DNA of 64,000 nucleotides from Chrysophaeum taylorii (taxonomy: Eukaryota > Sar > Pelagophyceae > Pelagomonadales > Pelagomonadaceae), in assembly GCA_029834535.1 (NCBI GenBank), contig JAQMWT010000565.1:1-64000 (forward strand). Direction: 5' to 3'. The position numbers were made by a program, and so were the translations under genes. Below are positions 28,949 to 37,870 of the stretch, piece after piece (positions within the stretch are counted from its first letter, which is position 1; each line of letters starts with the position of its first letter). The notes beneath the pieces were generated by a model, which saw only the letters and a list, made by a program, of their open reading frames with translations, was not told where the DNA came from and made no database searches.

Positions 28949-30886
28949 ATGCAGGGTCTCCTCGGTGACGCGCTCGGGCTGTCGTCGTCGTCGTCGTCAG
29001 GAGGAGGGTTGGAGAAGAAGAAGAAGAAGATGGCCCCGCCCAAGCGGCGACTCGGCGAAATGTTGTGCGCCAAGGAGCAACGCGAGGTGCTCCACGAGGA
29101 GGCGGAGACGGAGGAGGTGGAAATCGAGGCGATCCCTGAGGAGGAGTTCGACGAGGTGGTAAAGGGGAGCGACCTGCAGACGGTGGTGTGGGAGGCGTGC
29201 GCCCGAGGGAAGCTGGGTGTGCTGGCGTGCGGTCTGAAGCACGCGAGCTTCGATTTGTCGCTCCTGGAAAGGTGCGAGCCGGAGACGGGCCGCAGGGCGC
29301 TCCACGCGTGCGCGGGCGCGGGTTCCGAACCCGGCGTGCGCATGCTGCTGCGGGCGGGCGCCGACCCGAACGGACGCACGGCCGAGGGGAAGGGCGCGAA
29401 ATCGCCGCTCCAGGTCGCCGCGCAGTGCGGCCACTACCAGTGCTGCCGCGCTCTTTTGGGGACGAGAGGCTGTCGCGTCGACGCGCGAGCGTCGGACGGA
29501 CGGACGGCGCTCCACTTTGCTGCCGAGGCCGCGTCCCTCGAGACGGTGCGCGAGCTCTTCAAGGCCAAGCGGACCAAGGGGTTTGTGGAGGCCCGCGACG
29601 ACGACGGCCGCACGCCGCTGCACCACGCCTGCGCGTCGCTCTCCTATCCGGTCGCGCGCGAGCTCCTGAACGCGGGCGCCGACCGGCACGCTCTAGACGC
29701 CGCGTCGCGTACCCCCCTCGACGTCGCGCGCCGAGCAGGCGCGGCCCCAAAGCTCGAAAAACTCCTCGAAAACGACCTCCTCGACGACTTTGACGACGAG
29801 GTTCGGTCGCTCGACGAAGAGGCGAAGAAATGGGAGTGGGTACTGGTCGACAGATCGGGTCGGATGGTCGAGACGCGGCGGCGCAAGGTCGCGCTCTTCC
29901 GGACGGCCGCGGCGGCGACCAAGTGGGCCGCCCGCCTCGAGATTCCCTCGACAATTACCCCCGCGCGACCCCCGAGCGGCGAAACGGTTCCCCCGGCCCG
30001 CGCGCCGGCCCGCGTCGCGCGCCTCGAAGCCCTCCTCGCGACGGTCGCGTGCGAGCGCGTTCCGGGCGACGACGACGACGACGCGGCCGCGACTGCGGTG
30101 GAGGACCCGCTCTGGGCCGAGTTCACGAAGCGCTCGAAACTTAACAAGGAGTCGGGCCTCGATGTCGAGCTCCAGGATGCCCTTGAGACCCTTCGCCGCG
30201 CCGAGCGCCGCGTCCGAGATCTCCGCGCCGAGGCCGACGAGGCGACCGCCGTCGCCGAGATGCGGGAGCTCGCCCTCGTCACCATATTCGCCGAGTGCCA
30301 GGGCCTCGAGGCAAAGATCAAGGCCCACGAGGCGGCCCTCGGCGTCGCCCCCCGCGGACCTGACCTCCTCAGAACTGCCCGCACTCTCGCCGACGCCCGC
30401 CACCCCGCCGCCCGCGACGACGCCGATCCCGGCCGCTTTGCCGCCGCCTGCGCGGCCCTCGTCGACGACCCGCAGCCCTTGCTGCGAGACACAAAGGAGA
30501 CGGTCTGGGGGCCCTTGAAGAAGACCACCCCTAAGCTGCTGCGACGCCCCGGGAGCGACGCCGACCTCGACCGGACCGCCGAAGCCCCTTCTGACGACCC
30601 GGTCCCTTCTGACGGCGTCGACAGCCCGGTGGTGGTGGTGCCCCCGCCCGACCCCCCCGACGAGGAGGCCCTCCTGCGCGAGCTCGAGCGGGAGCTCGCG
30701 GCCGCGGGCGTGCGCCGCCACGAAAAGGCCGCCAAGCTCCTCGACGACGAGGAACTAACGTGGCCCCAGCTCCGCGCGGTCTTCGCGCTCAGCGGACCCG
30801 ACGGTCTCAAGCGGACCCTCGCGCCCATCGGCCTCACTGCGGGCGCGATGGCCTCGATCGAGATCCGCCTCGCCAGTCTGAGTTAA
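28949..30886 (+). CDS. Ankyrin-repeat protein with coiled coil and C-terminal SAM-like domain
   Basis: 645 residues from ATG 28949. After a Ser/Lys-rich start and an acidic segment, four or five ankyrin repeats lie at about 113-272 (G-R-R-A-L-H-A-C-A, K-S-P-L-Q-V-A-A-Q, G-R-T-A-L-H-F-A-A, G-R-T-P-L-H-H-A-C, R-T-P-L-D-V-A-R). A V-L-V-D-R-S-G-R segment follows (about 300), then coiled coil (about 405-460, L-E-T-L-R-R-A-E-R-R-V-R) and a proline-rich linker. Residues about 570-645 form five short helices ending G-L-T-A-G-A-M-A-S-I-E-I-R-L, a SAM-like pattern. Probably an adaptor; partners unknown. Its stop is 12 bp from that of the convergent plastid gene. Confidence 0.75.
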   Translation: MQGLLGDALGLSSSSSSGGGLEKKKKKMAPPKRRLGEMLCAKEQREVLHEEAETEEVEIEAIPEEEFDEVVKGSDLQTVVWEACARGKLGVLACGLKHASFDLSLLERCEPETGRRALHACAGAGSEPGVRMLLRAGADPNGRTAEGKGAKSPLQVAAQCGHYQCCRALLGTRGCRVDARASDGRTALHFAAEAASLETVRELFKAKRTKGFVEARDDDGRTPLHHACASLSYPVARELLNAGADRHALDAASRTPLDVARRAGAAPKLEKLLENDLLDDFDDEVRSLDEEAKKWEWVLVDRSGRMVETRRRKVALFRTAAAATKWAARLEIPSTITPARPPSGETVPPARAPARVARLEALLATVACERVPGDDDDDAAATAVEDPLWAEFTKRSKLNKESGLDVELQDALETLRRAERRVRDLRAEADEATAVAEMRELALVTIFAECQGLEAKIKAHEAALGVAPRGPDLLRTARTLADARHPAARDDADPGRFAAACAALVDDPQPLLRDTKETVWGPLKKTTPKLLRRPGSDADLDRTAEAPSDDPVPSDGVDSPVVVVPPPDPPDEEALLRELERELAAAGVRRHEKAAKLLDDEELTWPQLRAVFALSGPDGLKRTLAPIGLTAGAMASIEIRLASLS

Positions 30887-30898
30887 TATTTATTTTAT

Positions 30899-31258
30899 TT
30901 ACAAGGGAGTCGAGGGCATCTCCTGAAGGCGCGCACATATCAGAATCCCCAGCGTCACGGCGGTCGGCAGGATGTGGCCGATGGCGGTCTTGTCGGTCCC
31001 CTTCACCCCGTCCTCCCAGGGCAGCTTGAAGGCCTGGCCGTACTCGCCATCGGTGTACCGCTCCCACGCGCTCTGCTCCTTCTTCTTTTTCGTCGTCTTC
31101 TCGGGCCCCGCCTTGGCCGACACGACCGTCCTAGGGGAGAAGGACGACGACACCCTAGTAGTCATCGGGGACAAAGAACCCACCACCTGGAACGCCGAGG
31201 CCCCCTCGGAACTCATAAGCACCAAAAGCTGGACGAGCCACGCACACCTCATCATCAT
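30899..31258 (-). CDS. Small plastid-targeted membrane protein, unknown
   Basis: 119 residues from the first of three tandem Met (31258). The N-terminus is a signal peptide (C-A-W-L-V-Q-L-L-V-L-M) ending at A-S-A-F-Q-V, an exact ASAF plastid motif with cleavage before Phe, then a Ser/Thr/Arg-rich transit-like stretch and a Lys run. The mature part is short: W-E-R-Y-T-D-G-E-Y-G-Q-A-F-K-L-P-W-E, then one likely membrane helix (A-I-G-H-I-L-P-T-A-V-T-L-G-I-L-I) and a short tail. The size and single helix suit an accessory subunit of a thylakoid or envelope complex, but I do not recognise the family. Confidence 0.7.
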   Translation of the reverse strand: MMMRCAWLVQLLVLMSSEGASAFQVVGSLSPMTTRVSSSFSPRTVVSAKAGPEKTTKKKKEQSAWERYTDGEYGQAFKLPWEDGVKGTDKTAIGHILPTAVTLGILICARLQEMPSTPL

Positions 31259-31305
31259 TCGGCTGTCAGGGCTCGGATGATCATCATCTAAAGCACCACG
31301 ACACA

Positions 31306-32745
31306 CTAAAAACTGCTGGGATCATAATCGACAGGGGCAGCAGCAGCAGCCTCTAGAGGAGAGGGGGTGGTGCTGCTGTTGTTGTTTGCACAAAAGGCGG
31401 CGGCGAGCCAAGAGCCGGGGAGGTCGGGCTTTTCGGCGGGCTGCGTGGCATTTTCGAGCTCGCGCTCGAGGTGCCTGCGCTCCCGAAGGAGCATCTCGAT
31501 CATCTCGGACTGCATACGGAGCTCGTTGTTGAGGCGAGCGTTGTCGGTACGGTAGGCGTCGGCCTGGGAGACGAGGGTCTTGGCGGCGTCGTGGGCCTCG
31601 GCGAGCCTCTTCCACTCGGACTTGAGCGTGCGATTCTGCTCCTGGAGTATGCGAAGGCTCTTGTCGTGCGCGCGCTTTGCCTCGGCCAGGTCGCGCGCGC
31701 GCTGGTCGGCGACCTGCTTGAGCCTGGCCCGGAGCGCGTCCCGGTCCCGCTCGAGGTCCCGCCTGCTCGCGGAGCCAGGATCCTTGGTGGCATCGCTCGC
31801 TGCCCCCGCCTCCTCGGCCTCGCGAACCGCGTGCTCGAGCGCGTCCCGTCGCGGCTGCTCTTCGAGGTCGTCCGTCCAAACCGAGATGCTCCGGCGCCCC
31901 CCCGCCGAGGAGTAGTCGGAGGAGACCTCGTCGGCACCTCCCTGCTGGGCCTCGAAGAGCTGGGCCTCGAGCTCGGTGAGCCGCGCGTCGCGGTCCGCGC
32001 AAAGCTGTTCAATTTCGCGAGATGCGCGCGCCGTCGCCGCGAGGAGCTCCGCCTTGAGATCGGCGCGTTCCTCGACGGCGGTCTGGAGGTCGGCGAGCGC
32101 GGCGTCGCGGTCCTTGCGCACCGAGACGACTTCCGCGCGCGCGGCGTCGCGGTCCTTGCGCACCGAGACGACTTCCGCGCGCGCGGCTTGGAGCTCTTCC
32201 GCTCTCGCGGAAGCCTCGGCGCGCGCGGAGGCCGCGTCCTCGACGAGGCGCTGCTCGCTCCGGCGCAGCGCCTCGACCTCCGCCGCGTCCTCGGCCTTTT
32301 GGCGCAGCGCATCGCGCTCGGCCGCCACCGCCTCGACCTCGCGTTCGGCTCGCGCGAGCTTCCTCTCTGCTTCGGCGAGCTTCCTCTCTGCCTCGGCTCG
32401 CCCGGGCTCGACGACCGGGACGGCTTCGAAGCGCGTCGCCCGCGATGCTCGCGCGACCGAGAGCTCGTCCCGCAGCGTCTGGAGCTCGCTCTCGTGCTCG
32501 AGCCGCGCGCCGTCGAGCCTGGCCGTCGCCGACGCCGACGCCGCGAGCAGCTCGGCCCGCAGCGAGGCCCGCTCGGCGACGAGGCTCTGGACTTGGGCCT
32601 CGAGGGCGAGGCGCTCGGCCCGGTCCTCGTCCTTGGCCGCGGCCTCTTCGAGGGGCGACCGCGAGGGCAGTCCCTTGGCATTCCGGAGCGACGCGAGAAA
32701 CACCGACGTCGGCTTAATGGCGGGCAACGGCATATGTTGTGGCAA
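31306..32745 (-). CDS. Long coiled-coil protein
   Basis: 479 residues. From about residue 40 to 420 nearly all sequence is Ala/Glu/Arg/Leu heptads (for example L-A-E-A-E-R-K-L-A-R-A-E-R-E), interrupted near 255-290 by a non-helical S-S-D-Y-S-S-A-G-G-R-R-S-I-S-V-W segment that may be a phosphorylated hinge. A 14-residue unit (A-R-A-E-V-V-S-V-R-K-D-R-D-A) is repeated twice in tandem, copied by an exact 42-bp DNA repeat around 32093-32176. Likely cytoskeletal or tethering; no family recognised. The start lies 39 bp from that of the divergent Ntn hydrolase, so both promoters must overlap. Confidence 0.7.
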   Translation of the reverse strand: MPQHMPLPAIKPTSVFLASLRNAKGLPSRSPLEEAAAKDEDRAERLALEAQVQSLVAERASLRAELLAASASATARLDGARLEHESELQTLRDELSVARASRATRFEAVPVVEPGRAEAERKLAEAERKLARAEREVEAVAAERDALRQKAEDAAEVEALRRSEQRLVEDAASARAEASARAEELQAARAEVVSVRKDRDAARAEVVSVRKDRDAALADLQTAVEERADLKAELLAATARASREIEQLCADRDARLTELEAQLFEAQQGGADEVSSDYSSAGGRRSISVWTDDLEEQPRRDALEHAVREAEEAGAASDATKDPGSASRRDLERDRDALRARLKQVADQRARDLAEAKRAHDKSLRILQEQNRTLKSEWKRLAEAHDAAKTLVSQADAYRTDNARLNNELRMQSEMIEMLLRERRHLERELENATQPAEKPDLPGSWLAAAFCANNNSSTTPSPLEAAAAAPVDYDPSSF

Positions 32746-32784
32746 CGCGAGAATAAGTCCGTTGGAAGAATCCTAGGTCATGCC

Positions 32785-33897
32785 ATGCTGCTCCTCCCTT
32801 TGGTCGTGGTGGTGGGCCCCGCCACGGCGTGCACGACCGTCATGCTTCCCTTCGCCGATGATGATGACCAGCTGCTCGTCGCACGGTCGATGGAACTGGG
32901 GCTTCCCTACTCGTGGATGGATGCGTGGAAAATCAACGTCTGGCCGCGGAGCGAGGCGAACGCCTATGGCTTCGTTGGTGTCGACTTTGCGCGCGACGCG
33001 CCGGTCCTCCCGCACCCGCTTCTCTATGGCCTGTGCGAGGGCATGAACGAGCACGGGCTGACGGTATCCACGCAAACGCTGCACCAAGCGTCGTACGAAC
33101 GCGCGAACCCGGCGCGACGCGACGTCCGCTTCTCGAGCTTCGTCGCGCTCGTCCTCGGATCTTGCAGAAACGTCGCCGACGTCCGCGTCCTGCTCCGACA
33201 CAACGTTTCCATTGTCGGCGGCGATCTGGCGGGCCAGCACTGGGCCCTCGCCGACGCCGACGGGCGCGCCGCGATCGTCGAATGCTTAAACGGTAACCTC
33301 TACTTTCACGAAAATGTCACCGACGTCGGCGTCCTCACGAACGATCCTGATTACGTATGGCACCTGCGCCACCTAAACTACTACGCCGCCTTCCCGTCGT
33401 CCGACCCCATGGAGACCTTCGCCTTCCCCGCGAGTTCGGAGATAGGTGTCGTCCCCGCCCTCCTCAACCGCGGCGCCGCCAACCTTCCTGGCGGATACCA
33501 ACCTGCAGATCGATTCGTCAAGGCATTCCTTCTCAAAAAACTCGCTTACGGCCGCGACGATGCCACGAAGAATCTGGATTTCGCCGTGCGCCTCGCCACT
33601 GGCATCCTCAATGCAGTCCACATCCCTGTCGGTGCCGTTGCCAAGACCTCCCCCACTGACTTTCTCGAATTCACCAACTGGGCCGTCCTCAAGGTCCCGA
33701 GTCAGCGCCTTTTCTACTACCGCTCCTACGAGGACATGCAGTGGAAGCAGCTCGACTTGACCGCGGTCGACTTTTCCTCCCCTAATTACGACCCCATCAA
33801 TGTCTTCGATGGCTCGGGCATCGAGCGCATATCTTTCAACAACAACAACAACATCAAAAACAAGGTTGGCGGTGTCACATCTCTATACGAGTCGTAG
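32785..33897 (+). CDS. Secreted/lumenal Ntn hydrolase, penicillin V acylase/choloylglycine hydrolase family
   Basis: 370 residues. In this family the signal peptide or propeptide is removed so that Cys becomes the N-terminal nucleophile; here M-L-L-L-P-L-V-V-V-V-G-P-A-T-A is followed at once by Cys16 (C-T-T-V). The active-site Arg is R34 in V-A-R-S-M-E-L and the N-D-P near 33340 matches the conserved Asn of the oxyanion region (L-T-N-x-P). They hydrolyse linear amide bonds such as N-acyl amino acids, N-acyl homoserine lactones or conjugated bile acids. The last 30 residues are Asn-rich. I chose ATG 32785 because it starts the signal peptide; upstream in-frame codons are antisense to the coiled-coil gene. 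Confidence 0.85.
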   Translation: MLLLPLVVVVGPATACTTVMLPFADDDDQLLVARSMELGLPYSWMDAWKINVWPRSEANAYGFVGVDFARDAPVLPHPLLYGLCEGMNEHGLTVSTQTLHQASYERANPARRDVRFSSFVALVLGSCRNVADVRVLLRHNVSIVGGDLAGQHWALADADGRAAIVECLNGNLYFHENVTDVGVLTNDPDYVWHLRHLNYYAAFPSSDPMETFAFPASSEIGVVPALLNRGAANLPGGYQPADRFVKAFLLKKLAYGRDDATKNLDFAVRLATGILNAVHIPVGAVAKTSPTDFLEFTNWAVLKVPSQRLFYYRSYEDMQWKQLDLTAVDFSSPNYDPINVFDGSGIERISFNNNNNIKNKVGGVTSLYES

Positions 33898-34957
33898 TGC
33901 CTCCCTCCTGGGGGCGAGGGACTAGGAGCCTTATCAGAATAGTGGCGAAGGGGTGATCATCGCCGCGATGGCACATCACATCACATCACATCGCATCGCA
34001 TCACATCACATCACATCACATCACATCCAGGGAGCACGCGCGCCACCGGTGACATATACGGATTTGTTGTTATTGAAGGCGCCACGAAGAATTTGTGTCG
34101 CGATATTCATCTTATTCTACGTGTTCGTCGATGGGGGTCCTTGACAGGCGGTCGAGGACGCGCGCGGTTTTGTCCAGAAGCATGATCTTGTCTCAAGGTG
34201 TACGGGTTCCCATCGCCCACTACGTCGGGGGGAAATCCCTGACTGGATTTGGCGATCCAAGCTCGATCGATGCGCACGACGTCGAAGTCACTTCCGAAAA
34301 CTTTTAAATACGATGAAAAGGGCGAAATGACGGCCTTTTAGTTGGCGACCGGGACCATACGCGGCTACTTCTCGGGCCATGAGACTTCGTTGCCGCGAGC
34401 AGACGGCCAACCCTGCCCTTAAGGGCAAAATCTATGGGCGGCCTGGCTGGCAACTAGCTAGAGTCTATAGTTCAATGCAAAGGCATAATCTATGCACGGG
34501 GCGGCTTCACGCACCACAATCTGCAAAAAATCCGGTGCCAGACTGCGAGCACGCCGCCTCCCAGAAGATCTGATCTTCGGGCCGTCGCAGGATCCACCTG
34601 GCCGCGCCTGATCTGCTCAATATTCCCGCAACAGCCGCAGATGACGGACGTCCCGCGACGACATCATTACTCGTGCGGCGAGTTTTTGCCCGTAATTGGC
34701 AGTCTGAGCCCTTTGTGAAGAAAGAAAGAAAGAAAGGAAGAAAGAAAGGAAGGGAGGAAGATGCCGCGTTTATGTGTGCACGGCGCGCGAGCGACGGCAC
34801 GCGTGGGATTTTCGAGGGCGACTGCCAAAAGTGGGGGGCTCGGTTTGAGTTTTTGTTCGTTTGCTGCGAAAGTTGTCGCGACTCGGTGGTGGAAACGATG
34901 GCGCGTGTGTGTCATGAAAAATGGTGAAGCTGCGGAAGCAAAAAGAGCGTCGTCCTT
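33898..34957. other. Intergenic, no gene seen
   Basis: 1.06 kb between the convergent Ntn hydrolase and OPR genes. Contains a pentamer array (33972-34027) and a GAAA/GGAA purine run near 34718-34762. Short open frames show no domain-like sequence and I see no tRNA. Confidence 0.5.
33972..34027. repeat. (CATCA)n microsatellite with CATCG variants
   Basis: About eleven tandem CATCA units, two of them CATCG, directly after the Ntn hydrolase gene. Confidence 0.9.
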
Positions 34958-37870
34958 CTACCCACACGTTGTTGCGATGTGGAGTTTGGCTCGGAGGTAG
35001 GAGTCTTGTTCCGGCTCGCCGTCGAGGGCGTCCCATTCGAAAAAGGGGACGCGCGCGACGTCCCAGCCAAGCTGATGAAGCAGGCGCGTCTTGAACTCGG
35101 TGGGCCCGTTGGCGTGCCATTGGCGCGGGCCTTTGATATAGTGCGTCGGGCCGTCGACCTCGACCGCGCGCTTGGTGTCGGGATGTGCCATGTCGAGCGA
35201 CAGACCCTCGGCGGTGACGTGCTCGAAGACGTGCGGCCATCCAAGGCGCTCGAGGGCGCTCGCGACGTCGCGCTGGAGTTGGGAGGGCCTCGGCGCAGAA
35301 TACTGATGACAGGCCGCAGAGCACGCTTGGTCGGCCAGGCGACAGTGCAAGGAGACGAGGTGGAGCTGGGATCGTTCGCGCTCGCCGAGCGCGTTCGGGA
35401 TCTCCGCCGCGGCGGCGAGCCCGGCGAGAAACTGGTGGTCCTTCCAGTCGACGCACGCGAAGGCCCAGGCGGTGATGGCGAGGTGTCGCGCGGTGAATTC
35501 GGCCGGGCGCGAGCGAACGACGTCGGCGATGGCGGCGAAGAGGCGCGGCGCCACGACGCCGACGGTGGCGAAGGCCCAGACGGTGTTGGCGACGTTCTGG
35601 GCGCTGAAGGCGTCGAGCCGCGAGCGTGCTGCGTCGGCGATCGCGCCGAAGAGTCGCGGGGAATCGACGCCGGCCTTGGCGAACGCCCACGCCGTGTTGG
35701 CGAGGTTTTGCGGCTTGAAGTTGCGGAGCTTTTCCGGCGCGACGTCAGCGACGGCCTCGAAGAGTCGCGGCGCTTCGAAATCCGCCGTCGCGAAGGCCCA
35801 CACCGTGTTAGCAAGGTCTTGCGCGACGAAACTCCCCAGCCGCGAGAGAGCTCCTCGGGCGATGGCGTCGAAGAGCAAAGGCGCCCTGACGCCCGATTTC
35901 GCGAAGGCCCACGCCGTGTTGGCGAGATTTTGTTCGTTGTAGTCGCCGAGCCGCGACGCCACCACTCGGGCGATTGCGGCGAAGAGCTGGGGTGCCTCGA
36001 AGCCCGCCGTCGCAAACGCCCACGCCATGTTGCTCACGCCCTGCGCGTTGAACTCGCCGAGCCGCGGCCGTGCCGCCTTGGCGATCGCCGCGAAGAAGCG
36101 AGGGGCCTCGATCCCCGCCGTCGCGAAAGCCCACGTCGCGTTGGCAAGATTTTGGGCGCAGAAACCGTCCAATTTTTTCTGTACCAATGCAGCGTCGGCG
36201 ATGGCGGCGAAGAGCCGGGGCGCCTCGATCCCCGATTTTGCAAACGCCCACGCCGTGTTCGCGAGGTTCTGCGGCGTGAAGTCGGCGAGGCGCGACGGCG
36301 CGACGTCGGCGATCGCCTCGAACATTCGCGGTGCCTCGACGCCCATCGTCGCGAAGGCCCACGCCGTGTTGGCGACGTCCTGCGGGACGAAGTCGCGCAG
36401 CCGCCGCAGCAGCACCGCGTCGGCGATCGCGGCGAAGAAGGGCTGCATGACCTCCTCCTCCTCGTAATCGTCCTCGACGCGCGCTTTCGCGAAGGCCCAC
36501 GCCGCGTTGGCGAGGTTTTGTGCGTTGAAGTCGTCCAGCCTCGACATGGCGGCGTCGGCGATCGCCGCGAAGAGGAGCGGCGCCTCGACGCCGGCTGTCG
36601 CAAAGGCCCACACCGTATTGGCGAGGGCCTGCGCGTTGAACTCGTCGAGCCGCGAAGCAGCGGTCTCGGCGATCGCCTCGAAGAACCGACGGGCCTCGAC
36701 CCCCGCCGTCGCGAACGCCCACGCCGTGTTCGCGAGGTTTTGCGCGTTGAACTCGTCGAGCCGCGGCACCGCTTCCGCGGCGATCGCCGCGAAGAGTCCG
36801 GGCGCGTCGACCCTTGATTTCGCGTAGGCCCACGCCGCGTTGGCGAGATTCTGCGGCTCGAAGTCGCCGAGACGCGCTGGGATGGCGCCAGCGATCGCCT
36901 CGAAGAGGCGGGGGGCGTCGACGGCCGCCTTTGCAAACGCCCAAGTCAGGTTGGCGAGCTCCTGCGGTTTGAAGTCGCCAAGCTGCGACAGAGCCGCGTC
37001 GGCGATCTTTTCGAAGAATCGCGGCGGCGCCGTCTTCTCGACGCCCGCCGTCGCGAACGCCCACGCGGTGTTCGCGAGGTCCTGGGCGTTGAATTCGCCC
37101 AGTCGTCGCGACATGGCCGCGTAAGCGATCGCGCGGAAAAGTAGAGGGGCCTCCGCGCGAGCCTTGGCAAAGGCCCACGTCGTATTCGCGAGAGCCTGCG
37201 CGTTGAACTCGTCCAGCCGTGAAGCCGCCGCCTCGGCGATCGCCCCAAACAGTCGAGGCGCCGCGATGCTCGCCGTCGCGAAGGCCCACGTCGTATTCAC
37301 GAGAGCCTGCGCGTTGAACTCGCCGAGCCGCGCCGCAGCGGCCTCGGCGATCGCCGCGAACAACCCGGGCACCTGAGCGCCCGCCTTGGCGAACGCCCAC
37401 GCCGTATTTGCGAGGGCCCGCGCACTAAAGTCCCGAACCCTCGTTTGGCACTCGTTGGCGAGCCTCATGACGCGCGGGTCGTGACGGACGGACCGTCCTC
37501 CGATCTTCGCGATGCGATGCGCGGTTGTCGCGAGATTTCTCGCCTCGAACTTGTCGCCGTGTGCGTCGAACAGCGACAGGATCGCCTCGAGCGTCGCGCC
37601 GCGGCTCGTGATCTGCTTGCCCCACTGGATCTGCTGCCATCGCGGTGCATACGTTGACGAGTGGGGACGCCGCCGCCAGTCGCCGCGATCGTTGCGATGC
37701 GGTCCCCCCCAATCCCCGTTGCACCTTTGTTCCCGTCCAAAGCTCTTGCGTAGCCGCGGGCCCTCCTCCTCTCGTCTCCGCTTCTCCATGCGCCGGTGCA
37801 TCTCTGTGCCTTCGTGCACGAGCGCGTTGAACTTTAGAAAAGTGCGCGTGCCCCCATGTAACCGTCGCAC
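34958..37870 (-). CDS. Octotricopeptide-like repeat protein with C-terminal RAP domain
   Basis: 970 residues. After a basic N-terminus, about 18 tandem repeats of 37 residues run from about 145 to 830, each of form x-F-x-x-Q-x-L-A-N-T-A-W-A-F-A followed by L-F-x-A-I-A-x-A-A-x-x-R-L; a degenerate copy precedes them. This alpha-helical pattern is shared by OPR and FASTK-type RNA-binding proteins. The end (about 860-965) is a RAP domain: L-D-M-A-H-P-D, A-V-E-V-D-G-P-T-H-Y, T-R-L-L-H-Q-L-G-W-D-V and P-F-F-E-W-D. RAP proteins act in plastid or mitochondrial RNA processing or translation. The first residues (R-R-L-H-G-G-T-R-T-F-L-K-F) could be a mitochondrial presequence; there is no clear ASAF signal. 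Repeats 9 and 11 carry insertions. Confidence 0.88.
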   Translation of the reverse strand: MRRLHGGTRTFLKFNALVHEGTEMHRRMEKRRREEEGPRLRKSFGREQRCNGDWGGPHRNDRGDWRRRPHSSTYAPRWQQIQWGKQITSRGATLEAILSLFDAHGDKFEARNLATTAHRIAKIGGRSVRHDPRVMRLANECQTRVRDFSARALANTAWAFAKAGAQVPGLFAAIAEAAAARLGEFNAQALVNTTWAFATASIAAPRLFGAIAEAAASRLDEFNAQALANTTWAFAKARAEAPLLFRAIAYAAMSRRLGEFNAQDLANTAWAFATAGVEKTAPPRFFEKIADAALSQLGDFKPQELANLTWAFAKAAVDAPRLFEAIAGAIPARLGDFEPQNLANAAWAYAKSRVDAPGLFAAIAAEAVPRLDEFNAQNLANTAWAFATAGVEARRFFEAIAETAASRLDEFNAQALANTVWAFATAGVEAPLLFAAIADAAMSRLDDFNAQNLANAAWAFAKARVEDDYEEEEVMQPFFAAIADAVLLRRLRDFVPQDVANTAWAFATMGVEAPRMFEAIADVAPSRLADFTPQNLANTAWAFAKSGIEAPRLFAAIADAALVQKKLDGFCAQNLANATWAFATAGIEAPRFFAAIAKAARPRLGEFNAQGVSNMAWAFATAGFEAPQLFAAIARVVASRLGDYNEQNLANTAWAFAKSGVRAPLLFDAIARGALSRLGSFVAQDLANTVWAFATADFEAPRLFEAVADVAPEKLRNFKPQNLANTAWAFAKAGVDSPRLFGAIADAARSRLDAFSAQNVANTVWAFATVGVVAPRLFAAIADVVRSRPAEFTARHLAITAWAFACVDWKDHQFLAGLAAAAEIPNALGERERSQLHLVSLHCRLADQACSAACHQYSAPRPSQLQRDVASALERLGWPHVFEHVTAEGLSLDMAHPDTKRAVEVDGPTHYIKGPRQWHANGPTEFKTRLLHQLGWDVARVPFFEWDALDGEPEQDSYLRAKLHIATTCG

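Noticed and set aside
29644-30837. 397- and 342-codon minus-strand frames over the ankyrin gene
   Set aside because: Ser/Arg/Ala- and Gly/Arg-rich shadows without domain sequence.
31471-32784. 438-codon N-terminal extension of the Ntn hydrolase
   Set aside because: It is antisense to the coiled-coil gene and would hide the signal peptide that must precede the nucleophile Cys.
34979-37400. 612-codon plus-strand and 530-codon second minus-strand frames over the OPR gene
   Set aside because: They are periodic only because the OPR repeats are periodic; neither has a known fold.
35000-37400. CRISPR-like regular repeats
   Set aside because: The 111-bp periodicity is coding (37-residue OPR repeats) with varied DNA and no spacers.
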